A stretch of 64,000 nt of DNA from Saccharomonospora sp. NB11. Its GTDB lineage: Bacteria; Actinomycetota; Actinomycetes; Mycobacteriales; Pseudonocardiaceae. Shown one piece after another: positions 15,348-24,131 of this stretch (its first letter is position 1; each line of letters opens with the position of its first letter). The position numbers and the translations under genes were made by a program. Location: contig NZ_JACBJG010000012.1 of NCBI RefSeq assembly GCF_015910535.1, positions 80,703 to 144,702 of the forward strand, read 5' to 3'. Under the pieces are notes generated by a model. That model did not search any database and was not told where the DNA came from. It worked only from the letters and a program-made list of their open reading frames with translations.

Positions 15348-16619
15348 TCAGCCGAGCGCGCCGGTGGCGAGGGCCTCACACGTCCGGACCACGGTCGCGG
15401 CCGCCTGCCGCTGCGTCGAGGAGAGCACCGGGTTCTCCACGTACGAGCGCCACATCCGCAACACTCCCGCCGCGGTCCGCCGTACCACCGGCTCCACCGG
15501 CTCGGGCGCGGTCAACGCCAACCTCGTCCGCGGTGCCTCGCCGTACCCTCCGACGAGCCGAGCCGCCTCCTCACCGAGGTCGCCGGGCAGGACCACGCGG
15601 CCCGTGCGCAACGCGGCGAACAAGCGCAGCTCGGCGAGTTCGTGTGCCCCGGTGAGCGTGCGTTCGAGCTCTGCCACCAGCGGCGCGGCGGACGGCCGCG
15701 GCTCTCTGCGCATCATCACGTCGAGCCCCAGCAACGCCGACCGCGCCTTCAACACGGCTGCGCGGTCGGTGAAGTATCCCGACACGGCCTCGCCGAGGGC
15801 GTCGAGGCCGCTGCGCTTCGCCAGTTCCGCGCACAACCCCTGGGGAGTGCGGACCCCACGGCGGATCGCCGTCGTGGCCACCCGGACCCCGAACAACCCG
15901 AGCCGCGAGAGCAGCTCAGCGCGCTGCGGGTCCGCGCCGAACCGGTCGGCCGACAACAGCAGCGGTTCGAGTTCCGCCTCCGGTACGGCAGCCAGGGCGG
16001 CGAGCAGCTCGAAATCGTCGGGACGCAGGGTCCGCGCCGCCCGCGCACACAGTCCCGCCACCGCGACGACGTCCTGGCACGACTCGGCGAGCCGCCCCTC
16101 CCGTGCCCGACGTCGCGCCACCTGCCGCGCCGAGTCGACCGCGTCGAGGCGACCTCCACCCACTTCGTCGGCCCTGGCCAACACCGCGAGCGCGTGCACG
16201 GGCGGGAGTTTCGGCGAGGGCTGTTCGTGCAGCGCACGCAGCAACTCCGCGTCGGTGTCGTGCTGAGTCACGAGGTAGAGCACCGCGTCGGCCTCCGCGC
16301 CGATCGACTCGGACAGCGCGGTGACGGAGTCGTGCCGCGTCAACGACGTGTCGAGCACCAGCAACTCCGGCCACGGGTGACGCGCCGGAATGTGCCGCCA
16401 CGACATCGGCGGGTGCGGCGGCACGCCGTAGTCCGCGTCGCCCGTCAACGCCGACACGAGCGTCGAGACCCCCGAGCCCGCCGTGCCCGCGACGGCCATG
16501 CGTACCGGCTCCCCGAGCCGCACCAGGTGCTTGCGCACCCAACTCGACGCCCTCGGGTTGTCGGCGTACACCTCCTGCGCGCGGTTGAGCAGCGACCATG
16601 CTCGATCGGCCAACGTCAT
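15348..16619 (-). CDS. iniC: IniC-like dynamin-family protein with degenerate GTPase motifs
   Basis: This 423-residue protein overlaps the end of the IniA-like gene by four bases (ATGA) and is its C-terminal-side partner. The P-loop position reads GTAGSGVST, so Val51 replaces the essential lysine. The G3 site reads DTSLTR rather than DxxG, and the G4 site ARAD rather than N/TKxD. It is therefore probably a non-hydrolysing partner. In Mycobacterium, IniA and IniC are dynamin-like membrane-remodelling proteins induced by cell-wall stress (isoniazid, ethambutol). The same role is inferred here from gene order and family. Confidence 0.8.
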   Translation of the reverse strand: MTLADRAWSLLNRAQEVYADNPRASSWVRKHLVRLGEPVRMAVAGTAGSGVSTLVSALTGDADYGVPPHPPMSWRHIPARHPWPELLVLDTSLTRHDSVTALSESIGAEADAVLYLVTQHDTDAELLRALHEQPSPKLPPVHALAVLARADEVGGGRLDAVDSARQVARRRAREGRLAESCQDVVAVAGLCARAARTLRPDDFELLAALAAVPEAELEPLLLSADRFGADPQRAELLSRLGLFGVRVATTAIRRGVRTPQGLCAELAKRSGLDALGEAVSGYFTDRAAVLKARSALLGLDVMMRREPRPSAAPLVAELERTLTGAHELAELRLFAALRTGRVVLPGDLGEEAARLVGGYGEAPRTRLALTAPEPVEPVVRRTAAGVLRMWRSYVENPVLSSTQRQAAATVVRTCEALATGALG

Positions 16620-18478
16620 GCGGTGAGCCCCCGCGGGACCGCGCGCGGCGCCAGCGCCTCCGCCCGCCTGCGCAGCAGTTCCAACTCGTCGATCCGCCGC
16701 GCCACCTCACGCATCGCCGTGCCCCGCTCCGCGGCCTCGGCGTCGATGACCTGCTTGACCCGCGCCGCCGCCTCGCTGATCTCCGTGCGCAACTCCTGCG
16801 CCACGGCGGCACACCGGTCGCGCAGTTCCCGGTGGATCAGGCGCACCGTGTCCTTGCTCTCCTTGCCGTAGGCCAAAAAGAAGTCGTCCACGTAGCGGTG
16901 CGCGGCGGTGCGGGCCGCGGACTGCCTGCGCTTGAGCCGCGTTCCCCGCTCCTCGAAGACGCTCTTCGCGCCGAACGCCACCCCGGCCCCGATGGAGATC
17001 GGATTGATCAGGTCCATCCCGGCCAACGTGGTGGCGAGGCCGAACATCAACAATCCGCTGTACGAGCCGCGCATCCCGACGAAGAGCTTCTGCCCGAGGG
17101 AGAACCTCTCGATGTTCGGTCCTTTCAACTCGGCGATCTCCTCGACGGGCAACGACGGCAGGACGTCCTCGGGGGCGAACGCGTCGGGACGGTGGACGGC
17201 GATCGCCCCCGTTAGCTTGCGGGTGATCCACTCGAAGCGGTCGAGCAACCAGCCCGAGTTCGCCTCGGCTGCGGCCGTCAGGTTCTCGCGAAGCCACTCC
17301 TCGAACTCCGGCCAGTCCTTCGCGGGATCGGCCACCTCGAAGTACTCGTCCGCCTCCCGCAGGATGCGCCGCGTTCGATCGCGCAAGTCGTAGTCGAGAT
17401 CGGCGGTGAGGTCGGCGACCTCGTCGGACAACATGGTCTGCCAACGCGCCGACTCCCGCTGCAGCCGTTCGAGCTGGGTGCTCGCGGCGCGGTACCGGGC
17501 GAACAGCTCACCGTCGCCGCTGCGTTGCAGCTCCGCGAGCCGGTCCCGCAACGGGCGTGCGATCCGCTCGGCGGCCAGGCCGGCGAGCAGGCCCGCGCAG
17601 CGCCGACGCAGGACGTCCGCGTTGCCCATGAGTTCGTGGTGCAGGTACGAGACGAGCGCGGGATAGCCGGACTCGTCGTTCAGTCCGGTGTCGTTCGTCC
17701 TCGCCGCGATCAGCCGCAACGCCGACGACACCGGGAACACCGTGACCGGAAGCCCCTGCTGCCGCAGACGGTCGCGGGTCCGCTCCACGACCCGCCGCCA
17801 TCCGGGGACGAGGTCGGTCTTCGTGAGCACGACCGCCACGGTCGGACACACCGAGAGAACGCTGTCGAGCACCTCCAGCTCGGCCGCGGAGAGCTCGCGG
17901 GTCGCGTCGGTGGTCAGCAGCACCGCGTCGGCGCTCGGCAACGCGGCGAGAGCGGCACGCGCGTGTTCGTCGGCGCCGGTTCCGTACGGCGGTGTGTCGA
18001 TCAACGTCAGGCCCGTCTCCAGCAGGGCCCGGGGCAACCCCACCTCCACTCGCGCCACGTCGCGGCGCCCGTTGGCGAGCGTGGTGGCCGACTCGACCGA
18101 CACCACCGTCCGGTCGGCGCTCTCCAACGCGGGAGCACCGTGGCCGACACCGTCCGACACGAGTCCGCCGTCACCGGCCTCGACGAGTGGCACCGGACTG
18201 CCCGGCACCAGCGAGGCCACCGGTTCCGAGGCGTAGGAGATCACGGTGGGCACGGTGGTGGTGACGTCGGCACCGACCTCGCACACGGTCGTACCGAGCA
18301 GTCCGTTGAGGAGCTGGCTCTTGCCCTGCCCTCGCGCACCGAGCACCACGACGCGGATCTTCGGTCCGGCCAGCTCGGCACGGCGGGCACGCAGCCGCGC
18401 AACGAGGTCGTTGCGGTCGTGCGCGGCACACGAACGGATCGCCTCGTCCAGGACGTCGAGCCACGGGGAAGCCTTCAT
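16616..18478 (-). CDS. iniA: IniA-like bacterial dynamin GTPase
   Basis: This 620-residue dynamin-like GTPase has G1 GARGQGKS at residues 47-54, a G3-like DTPPYG and G4 TKTD, so nucleotide binding and hydrolysis look intact. A long helical stalk with coiled coils follows. A hydrophobic stretch (about residues 480-510, LFGLATTLAGMDLINPISIGAGVAFGA in part) fits a membrane-inserting paddle. The protein ends in another helix bundle. Mycobacterial IniA forms fission-like assemblies on membranes and confers drug tolerance. It lies between the IniB-like gene (95 bases upstream, with a hairpin) and the coupled IniC-like gene. Confidence 0.85.
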   Translation of the reverse strand: MKASPWLDVLDEAIRSCAAHDRNDLVARLRARRAELAGPKIRVVVLGARGQGKSQLLNGLLGTTVCEVGADVTTTVPTVISYASEPVASLVPGSPVPLVEAGDGGLVSDGVGHGAPALESADRTVVSVESATTLANGRRDVARVEVGLPRALLETGLTLIDTPPYGTGADEHARAALAALPSADAVLLTTDATRELSAAELEVLDSVLSVCPTVAVVLTKTDLVPGWRRVVERTRDRLRQQGLPVTVFPVSSALRLIAARTNDTGLNDESGYPALVSYLHHELMGNADVLRRRCAGLLAGLAAERIARPLRDRLAELQRSGDGELFARYRAASTQLERLQRESARWQTMLSDEVADLTADLDYDLRDRTRRILREADEYFEVADPAKDWPEFEEWLRENLTAAAEANSGWLLDRFEWITRKLTGAIAVHRPDAFAPEDVLPSLPVEEIAELKGPNIERFSLGQKLFVGMRGSYSGLLMFGLATTLAGMDLINPISIGAGVAFGAKSVFEERGTRLKRRQSAARTAAHRYVDDFFLAYGKESKDTVRLIHRELRDRCAAVAQELRTEISEAAARVKQVIDAEAAERGTAMREVARRIDELELLRRRAEALAPRAVPRGLTA

Positions 18479-18513
18479 CGATCGGACAGTGTGCCTCCTT
18501 CACGCGACGCAGT

Positions 18514-18550
18514 ACAGGCCGGACTCGTAATATCACCGAGCCCGGCCTGT
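18514..18550 (-). repeat. Long hairpin between iniB-like and iniA-like genes
   Basis: ACAGGCCGGaCTCG pairs with CGAGcCCGGCCTGT: 14 positions with one mismatch and a nine-base AT-rich loop. There is no T-run, so it may be a leaky terminator or mRNA-processing/stability element that gives more IniB than IniA/IniC. Confidence 0.55.
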
Positions 18551-18573
18551 TATCAGGTTGAGATCACTCAGAG

Positions 18574-20070
18574 TCAGTGCCCGAGGTCCACATCGTCCAG
18601 TCCGGAGCCACGGGAGAGCAGATCTTCACCCTGGTCGGCAATGCCGCCGAGCGGGCTGTCACTGACGGTGTCGGCGACCTGGTCGACACCGCCGCTCATC
18701 GGCTCCGCAGCGCGGGTCACGTCGCCGATGGTGTCGGCGTCGACGCTGTCGGACTCGGGCATCGGGTTCAACACGGGCAGGTCGGGCATCTCCGCCTTCG
18801 GGCCCGGGATGTCGAAACCGAGCTGCTCAGGCAGCGTGTTGAGGTCGCGGTGCAGGTCCGAGGCCAGGTCGTAGACCGGCTGCCCCAGCTCCGGCAGGTT
18901 CGTGTCGAGGTCGATCACCTGGATCGGCTCGTCGAGGTCCAGACCGACGTCGCGGGGCTGCGCCAGCACCTCGTCGTCCACACTGGTCGCGTCGGCCGCG
19001 ACGGCGTCGTCGTTCTCCGGGGCGACCGCGCGCGTGTCGCGCGGAACGTCGGTGGGCAGGTCGACCGGCAGTTCGGCGGCCAGCTCCTCCGTCGCCGCGC
19101 GGACGGTGCCCGGCAACGCGGCCCCACCGGAGGTCACGTAGGTCGCCACCGTGCTGGCGGCGGCCTCGCTGCCCCGGGTCAGCGTGTCGGCGTCGAGCGT
19201 GTCGACCAGGTCCCCCTTGGTCGTGATCTCGGGAAGGCTGAGGCTGGTCTCGTCGGTGACCTCCACGCCGTACGTGCCGAACGGCGTCTCGACCGTGCCA
19301 CCGGCGGCGTAACCGTCCTCGGTCAGGATCGCGAGCCCGTCACCCGACACGATGTCGCCACGCAGACCCGCGCTGCCGACGACACTGTCCTCGGCCACGT
19401 CACCGAACACACCCGCGTCGAGCTGGTCGGTGCTCACCCCACCGAGGCCCGCGACGCCGTCGGCGTTGGCGTCCAGCATCCCGTGCGCGGTACCCACGGC
19501 ACTGTCCACGGACGCCATCCCGCCCGAGTTCTCCAGACCGACGCCACCCACGCCCGACGCCCTGCCGACCAGGCTGTCGGTGTAGGTGCCGAAGTTCAGA
19601 CCGTGCTCGTCGAGCTGCCCCGCCGTCTCACCGACGACGGCCTCGTTGTCGTAGCGCAGCACGCCGGTCACCTCGTCGAGCGTGGCGCTTCCCCCCGCGG
19701 TCACACCGCCCACGAGGGAGTCGAGACCGGTGGACTCCGGCAGGTCGGCCCGCGGCGCCTGCCCCTGTTCCTGCGCCACACCCCGAAGTTGGGCCAGGAC
19801 GTCACCGAGCCCGTTCACCACGTCGTCCTCCGGTTCGGCGCCGACCTGGTCCATCACCAGCGGCACCACGTCCTGGACGTCCTGCGGCGTGATGCCGCCG
19901 AGTCCGGCGACGTCGAGCATGCCCACCGGGTCCTGCGCGAAGGCTGCACGGGCGGTGGCGTCGTTGAGCAGGTTCGCCACGAAGTCGTGCAGCGTCTGCT
20001 CGTGGGTGACACCTGCGGGCTCCGAGACGGTCACGTCGTACTCGGCCTCTGCCTCGCCCTGTGCGTTCAT
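18574..20070 (-). CDS. iniB: IniB-like protein
   Basis: This 498-residue acidic protein has an N-terminal IniB-type domain (about residues 18-75: LHDFVANLLNDATARAAFAQ and later DPVGMLDVAGLGG). A long glycine/aspartate/valine-rich repetitive region follows, with many DSxVG and GLGGV-like units. Ahead of the acidic tail is a short IDLDTNLPELG segment. There is no signal peptide or membrane helix. IniB in mycobacteria is a glycine-rich protein encoded first in iniBAC, function unknown. The ATG is supported by GAAGGAGA eight to ten bases upstream. It is divergent from the Hsp70-like/IniR-like pair. Confidence 0.85.
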   Translation of the reverse strand: MNAQGEAEAEYDVTVSEPAGVTHEQTLHDFVANLLNDATARAAFAQDPVGMLDVAGLGGITPQDVQDVVPLVMDQVGAEPEDDVVNGLGDVLAQLRGVAQEQGQAPRADLPESTGLDSLVGGVTAGGSATLDEVTGVLRYDNEAVVGETAGQLDEHGLNFGTYTDSLVGRASGVGGVGLENSGGMASVDSAVGTAHGMLDANADGVAGLGGVSTDQLDAGVFGDVAEDSVVGSAGLRGDIVSGDGLAILTEDGYAAGGTVETPFGTYGVEVTDETSLSLPEITTKGDLVDTLDADTLTRGSEAAASTVATYVTSGGAALPGTVRAATEELAAELPVDLPTDVPRDTRAVAPENDDAVAADATSVDDEVLAQPRDVGLDLDEPIQVIDLDTNLPELGQPVYDLASDLHRDLNTLPEQLGFDIPGPKAEMPDLPVLNPMPESDSVDADTIGDVTRAAEPMSGGVDQVADTVSDSPLGGIADQGEDLLSRGSGLDDVDLGH

Positions 20071-20203
20071 CAAGGGTCTTCTCCTTCGTCCGAAGCTGAC
20101 ATCCGTGTCGCCGCGCGCGACGGCCCGGCCGACGCTAGGTCGCCGCATTCCAAGGGGCATCGGGGAGAAGACCGGGTTCTTCACCACCGTTCCGTGACCA
20201 CCC

Positions 20204-20235
20204 GTTAGGGGGTTAGGGGATGCCGAACGGCCTAA
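20204..20235. promoter_or_regulatory. Candidate regulator site in the divergent ini promoter region
   Basis: Two exact tandem copies of GTTAGGGG (20204-20219) are followed after 11 bases by CCTAA, the inverse of TTAGG. It lies mid-way in the 279-base gap between iniB and the Hsp70-like gene, where a shared activator site would be expected. Confidence 0.35.
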
Positions 20236-20349
20236 TCGGGGGGTGTCATACGGAGGAATGACTTTGGTACGAAAGGACCCACCCGCGGCGGCCCGTCCCA
20301 CCCGGACGCCCGCCGACCGAAGTCCCGAGTCGGGAGGAACTCGCCGTTC

Positions 20350-21621
20350 ATGCGCTATGTCCTGGGGATCCACCTCGGCGCCACCCGTGTGAGCGCGGCG
20401 GTCTCCCGCTACCGCCGAGGTCACTGGCATCCGCCCGAGGTGATCCCCCTGGGGACGTCCACCCGATGGGCGGACGCGGTGCTGCACGTGTCGGGCAGGG
20501 GCGACCTGCTCGTGGGACAAGCGGCGTTGCGACACGTGGCGAGCGAGCCCGAGCGCGTGGCACGAGCTCCCCTGCACCGGACCGGCGATCCCGTGCCCTT
20601 CGTCCTGGGAGAGACGTCCTACCCGGCGGAGACGCTCGCCGCCGGCATGATCGGCTGGGTCGCCGACCGGGTCGCCGAGGCAGAGGCATCCCACGCCGAA
20701 CGCATCGTCGTGACCCATCCGCCGAGCTGGTCGGCCTACCGCCGGGGCCTGCTGCACAAGGCCCTCGACGCGGCGGAGCTGCCGGGCGTGCTGGCCCTGC
20801 CGAGTCCCATCGCCGCCGCCGAGTGTCACCTGGGCCGTCCGGACGCGGCGGACGTCGAACCGGGGCGGCTGCTCGCGGTGTGCGCCATCGGCGGCGTGCA
20901 CGTGGAGACGGCGCTGCTGCGCCGGACTCCCCGCGGGGTCGAACTGCTCGCCCACGCCGAGTCGTCGGAGCACGAGGCGGGCTGCCACCTCGACGACCTG
21001 GTGGTGCGGCACGTGCTCGAACGCGCCGACGTCGACACGGGCGACCCGAACGCCATGGGGCGGCTTCGGTCCGCCGCCACGGCCGCGAAGGAACGGCTCT
21101 CCACGACCACGGACGTCCTCGTCACCGACACCGTGTCGCTGGGCAGACAGGAGTTCGAGCAACTGGCCGCACCGGTGCTGCGGTCGGCGGTCCGGCGGCT
21201 GCGCCGACTCCTGCTGCACGTGCCCGAGGGGCAGCTGGCCGCGGCGATCCTCGTCGGGGGCAGTGCCAACATCCCGCTCGCCGCCAGGCTCGCGCGCGCC
21301 GAGCTGCCGTGTCCGGTGGTCGTCGCCGACGATCCCGGCACCGCATTGAGTCGGGGCGCTGCTCTGGCCGCACGTCCCCGACCGCACCCGAGGCCCGGCA
21401 ACTCCCCGAAGCCGCCCGCTCCCGCCGCCGCACCGGCGCGCGGCACGGCGCTCGTTCCCGGCCTCGACGACCTGCCGGCACGCTCCGGCGAACCGCCCGA
21501 GTCCCCGGAACCACCACCCCATCGACCACCCGTCGAGATCACTCCGTTGCAGCCGCCGCGCCGCCGGTTCTCCCGTGCGCGCCGAGGCGGCTCGTCACGA
21601 GCCCGAGACGAGGATCGCTGA
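20350..21621 (+). CDS. Hsp70-like (actin-fold ATPase) protein without substrate-binding domain
   Basis: This 423-residue protein follows DnaK through the nucleotide-binding domain (residues 1-345) and then has a Pro-rich, basic tail in place of the peptide-binding domain. The adenosine motif ILVGGSANIP (300-309) is kept. Phosphate-1 reads GIHLGATR, with His8 for the catalytic Asp. Phosphate-2 reads AIGGVH, with Ile180 for the Asp of DLGG. ATP hydrolysis is therefore doubtful. Its stop overlaps the LuxR-type start by one base (TGATG). It probably senses or tethers something for that regulator. GGGAGGA lies ten bases before the ATG. Confidence 0.82.
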   Translation: MRYVLGIHLGATRVSAAVSRYRRGHWHPPEVIPLGTSTRWADAVLHVSGRGDLLVGQAALRHVASEPERVARAPLHRTGDPVPFVLGETSYPAETLAAGMIGWVADRVAEAEASHAERIVVTHPPSWSAYRRGLLHKALDAAELPGVLALPSPIAAAECHLGRPDAADVEPGRLLAVCAIGGVHVETALLRRTPRGVELLAHAESSEHEAGCHLDDLVVRHVLERADVDTGDPNAMGRLRSAATAAKERLSTTTDVLVTDTVSLGRQEFEQLAAPVLRSAVRRLRRLLLHVPEGQLAAAILVGGSANIPLAARLARAELPCPVVVADDPGTALSRGAALAARPRPHPRPGNSPKPPAPAAAPARGTALVPGLDDLPARSGEPPESPEPPPHRPPVEITPLQPPRRRFSRARRGGSSRARDEDR

Positions 21622-24131
21622 TGCCCTCAACCCACGTCGCCTCGCCGGAGCGGCCGAGCGCCCTCCGAACGTCCACACGCGACGATCCGTTGCTCGACGA
21701 ACCGACCCGGGAACTGTGCACGGCGGTCGCCGACGGCACGCTCGCTCCCGCGCGCCTCGCCGTCATCGCACCCGGCGGGCACGGCAAGACCGCCGTACTG
21801 GGCCACCTCGCCCGACGCTGCGAGAGCCGAGGGAGGTCGGTGGCCTGGTACGGCCAGCAGGATGTCGAGGGCGCGGACCTCGTCCTCGTCGACGACGCCC
21901 ATCGCCTCGACGACGCAGCTCTGGGCGACCTGTGCGAGAAGGCGGTCGACGAGGTGACCGACCTCGTGATCGCGGCACGACCGTGGCCGCGTCCGGCCGC
22001 GCTGACCACGCTGCTCTCCCGGCTCCGGGGACAGGTCGTGCTGCGCCCGCTCGACGCCCGTCGGGTCGCCGCGTTGCTGGGGCGCGACCGCGCCGAGCTG
22101 GCCGAGCTCGTGCGAGCCCAGACCCTCGGCGTCCCGGGATTCGTGGTGCGGCTCGCCGCCGCCCTCGCCGCCGTCGGGGCGAACAAGGGCGGCACCGCCG
22201 ACGCCACGGCCGATGGCACCGGCCTCCCGCCCGCCGTGTTCACCGAGTTCCGGGCCGACCTCGACCGTCTGTCACCGCAGACGCTGACGTTGTTGTTGGC
22301 GGCCACCTCGGGAGCCGGTCTCGACGTGGACCTGCTCGCCGGGCTGCTCGACACCGACCACGACGGTGTCGCCCGCACCGTCGCCGCGGCGAGGGCGTGC
22401 GGGCTGCTGACTCACGACGGCGCTCCTGTGCCGGTGGTGGCACGTGCCGTGCGGGTGCTGGTTCCGGAGGAACGACGACTCGCGGTGTCCCACCGGTTGG
22501 TCCGCATCCAGCTCGACCGCCGAGGCCCCGTGCTCGACCTCGTCCGGCCGTTGTTGGGCAGCGATTCGAGCGGCGCGGAGCTGGCGAAGGCGTTCGAGGC
22601 CGCCGCCGACGAGGCCACCGAACGCGATCCCCGGCTCGCGGCGACGCTGTACGAGGCGGCCACGCGCGCGGGCCGGGCGACCACCGCCGTCGGAAGTCGG
22701 TGGGCCGAGGCGGCGGCCCGTGCAGGCGAGCTGGACGCCGCCCTCCGGTTGGCCGACGCCGTGATCGCCTCGCCCGACGCCGACGGTCGCGCCGAGGCCG
22801 CCCGCACGGCGGCCACCGCGTTCGTCCACAAAGGCCAACTCGACCGCGCGCGGGAACTGTATCGCTGGTCGGGCACCCGACTCTCGCGACTGCACTCCGC
22901 TCTCGTGTCGGTGCAGCAGGGAACGCTGGCGGACGCGGAGTCGGTGCTGAGCGAGCGGAACACCGACGAGCCACCGACGTTGGCGACCGCGGCGACCGCC
23001 ACCCTGGTCCGTGGTGTGGTCGAGTCGGTGACCGCGGGACCGACCACCGCCCTGTCCACGTTGTCCGACGCCGCGGAGACGCTCGACCCCGTGGGCGACA
23101 CGCTGTTTCTGCCCGACACCCCGGCCGCCGTGGGAGCTCTCGTGGGCATGCAGTGCGGTGAACTGCCCCTCGCGGAGGCGTTGCTCGACCACGCCGTGAA
23201 CACCGGCGGCGGGGGCCGCACGACGCGGACCCGCCATCTGCTGTTGGCGGCGTGGATCCGCATGCTGCGAGGTGATCTGGACGCGGCGACGCACGCCTTG
23301 CCCTCGGTCGGCACCGAGCTGTCGACACGCGACTGGCTGTTCGCGGTGGCGCTGCGGGCGGGTCTCGCGCGCAGGACCGGCGATCCGACCGCGCTGCGCG
23401 ACCTCTGGGCCGACGTCCGGGAGGCGTTGCCGCGGCTGCGCATCGACTTGTTCACGATCCTCCCCTTCACGGAACTCGGTGTCGCCGCGGCGCGCATCGG
23501 GGAACGTGACCGCCTCGCCCACCACCTCCAGCGAGCGCGCGCTCTGCTCGCCGCGCTGGGCGACCCGCCGCTGTGGTCGGCGACGCTGCACTGGAACGGA
23601 CTGCACGAGGCCGTCGTCTCCGACCGCCCCGACGAGGCCGCCGAACACGCCCGCGCGCTGGGGGAGTTCGCCGACCACAGCGACTACCACCGCGCGCTCG
23701 CCGAGGCCGCCACGTGCTGGGTCGACGCGATGGGGAACACGGTCGACGCCGACCGCGTCGACTCGGCCGCGCGTGCCCTGCACGCGGCGGGGCTCTGCTG
23801 GGACGCCGCCCGACTCGCCGGTCAGGCCGCCATCCGCACCACCGACCGCTCCGCCATGGTGAGCCTGCTCGAAAGCGCTCGGGCGATGCAGGGCACGGTG
23901 ACGACGAGCACCGCGCAACCGACGCCACGGTCCGACACCGACGTCCTCAGCGAACGGGAACGGCAGGTGGCCGAGCTGGTCGTCGCGGGACTGACCTACC
24001 GCCAGGTCGGTGATCGACTGTTCATCTCCGCCAAGACCGTCGAACACCACGTGGCCCGCATGCGTCAGCGGTTGGGTGCCTCCAGCCGTGCCGAACTGCT
24101 CGCCGAGCTGCGGGCGCTGGTCACGACCTAG
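21621..24131 (+). CDS. iniR: Large LuxR-family ATPase regulator, probably IniR-like
   Basis: This 836-residue STAND/MalT-like regulator has Walker A APGGHGKT (residues 50-57) and Walker B LVLVDDAH near 90. A winged-helix/arginine-finger region follows, then about 400 residues of TPR-like helical repeats. A C-terminal LuxR HTH (about 775-830) contains LSERERQVAELV and FISAKTVEHHV. In mycobacteria a regulator of this architecture, IniR, activates iniBAC and is reported to respond to trehalose. Its position divergent to iniB-iniA-iniC makes the same role likely here, though this rests on context. It overlaps the convergent dehydrogenase gene by 11 bases. Confidence 0.82.
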   Translation: MPSTHVASPERPSALRTSTRDDPLLDEPTRELCTAVADGTLAPARLAVIAPGGHGKTAVLGHLARRCESRGRSVAWYGQQDVEGADLVLVDDAHRLDDAALGDLCEKAVDEVTDLVIAARPWPRPAALTTLLSRLRGQVVLRPLDARRVAALLGRDRAELAELVRAQTLGVPGFVVRLAAALAAVGANKGGTADATADGTGLPPAVFTEFRADLDRLSPQTLTLLLAATSGAGLDVDLLAGLLDTDHDGVARTVAAARACGLLTHDGAPVPVVARAVRVLVPEERRLAVSHRLVRIQLDRRGPVLDLVRPLLGSDSSGAELAKAFEAAADEATERDPRLAATLYEAATRAGRATTAVGSRWAEAAARAGELDAALRLADAVIASPDADGRAEAARTAATAFVHKGQLDRARELYRWSGTRLSRLHSALVSVQQGTLADAESVLSERNTDEPPTLATAATATLVRGVVESVTAGPTTALSTLSDAAETLDPVGDTLFLPDTPAAVGALVGMQCGELPLAEALLDHAVNTGGGGRTTRTRHLLLAAWIRMLRGDLDAATHALPSVGTELSTRDWLFAVALRAGLARRTGDPTALRDLWADVREALPRLRIDLFTILPFTELGVAAARIGERDRLAHHLQRARALLAALGDPPLWSATLHWNGLHEAVVSDRPDEAAEHARALGEFADHSDYHRALAEAATCWVDAMGNTVDADRVDSAARALHAAGLCWDAARLAGQAAIRTTDRSAMVSLLESARAMQGTVTTSTAQPTPRSDTDVLSERERQVAELVVAGLTYRQVGDRLFISAKTVEHHVARMRQRLGASSRAELLAELRALVTT

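Noticed and set aside
20258..20392. A 44-codon leader frame before the Hsp70-like gene, with GGAGGA touching its ATG
   Set aside because: The spacing of zero bases is wrong for initiation and the frame is not supported by any motif.
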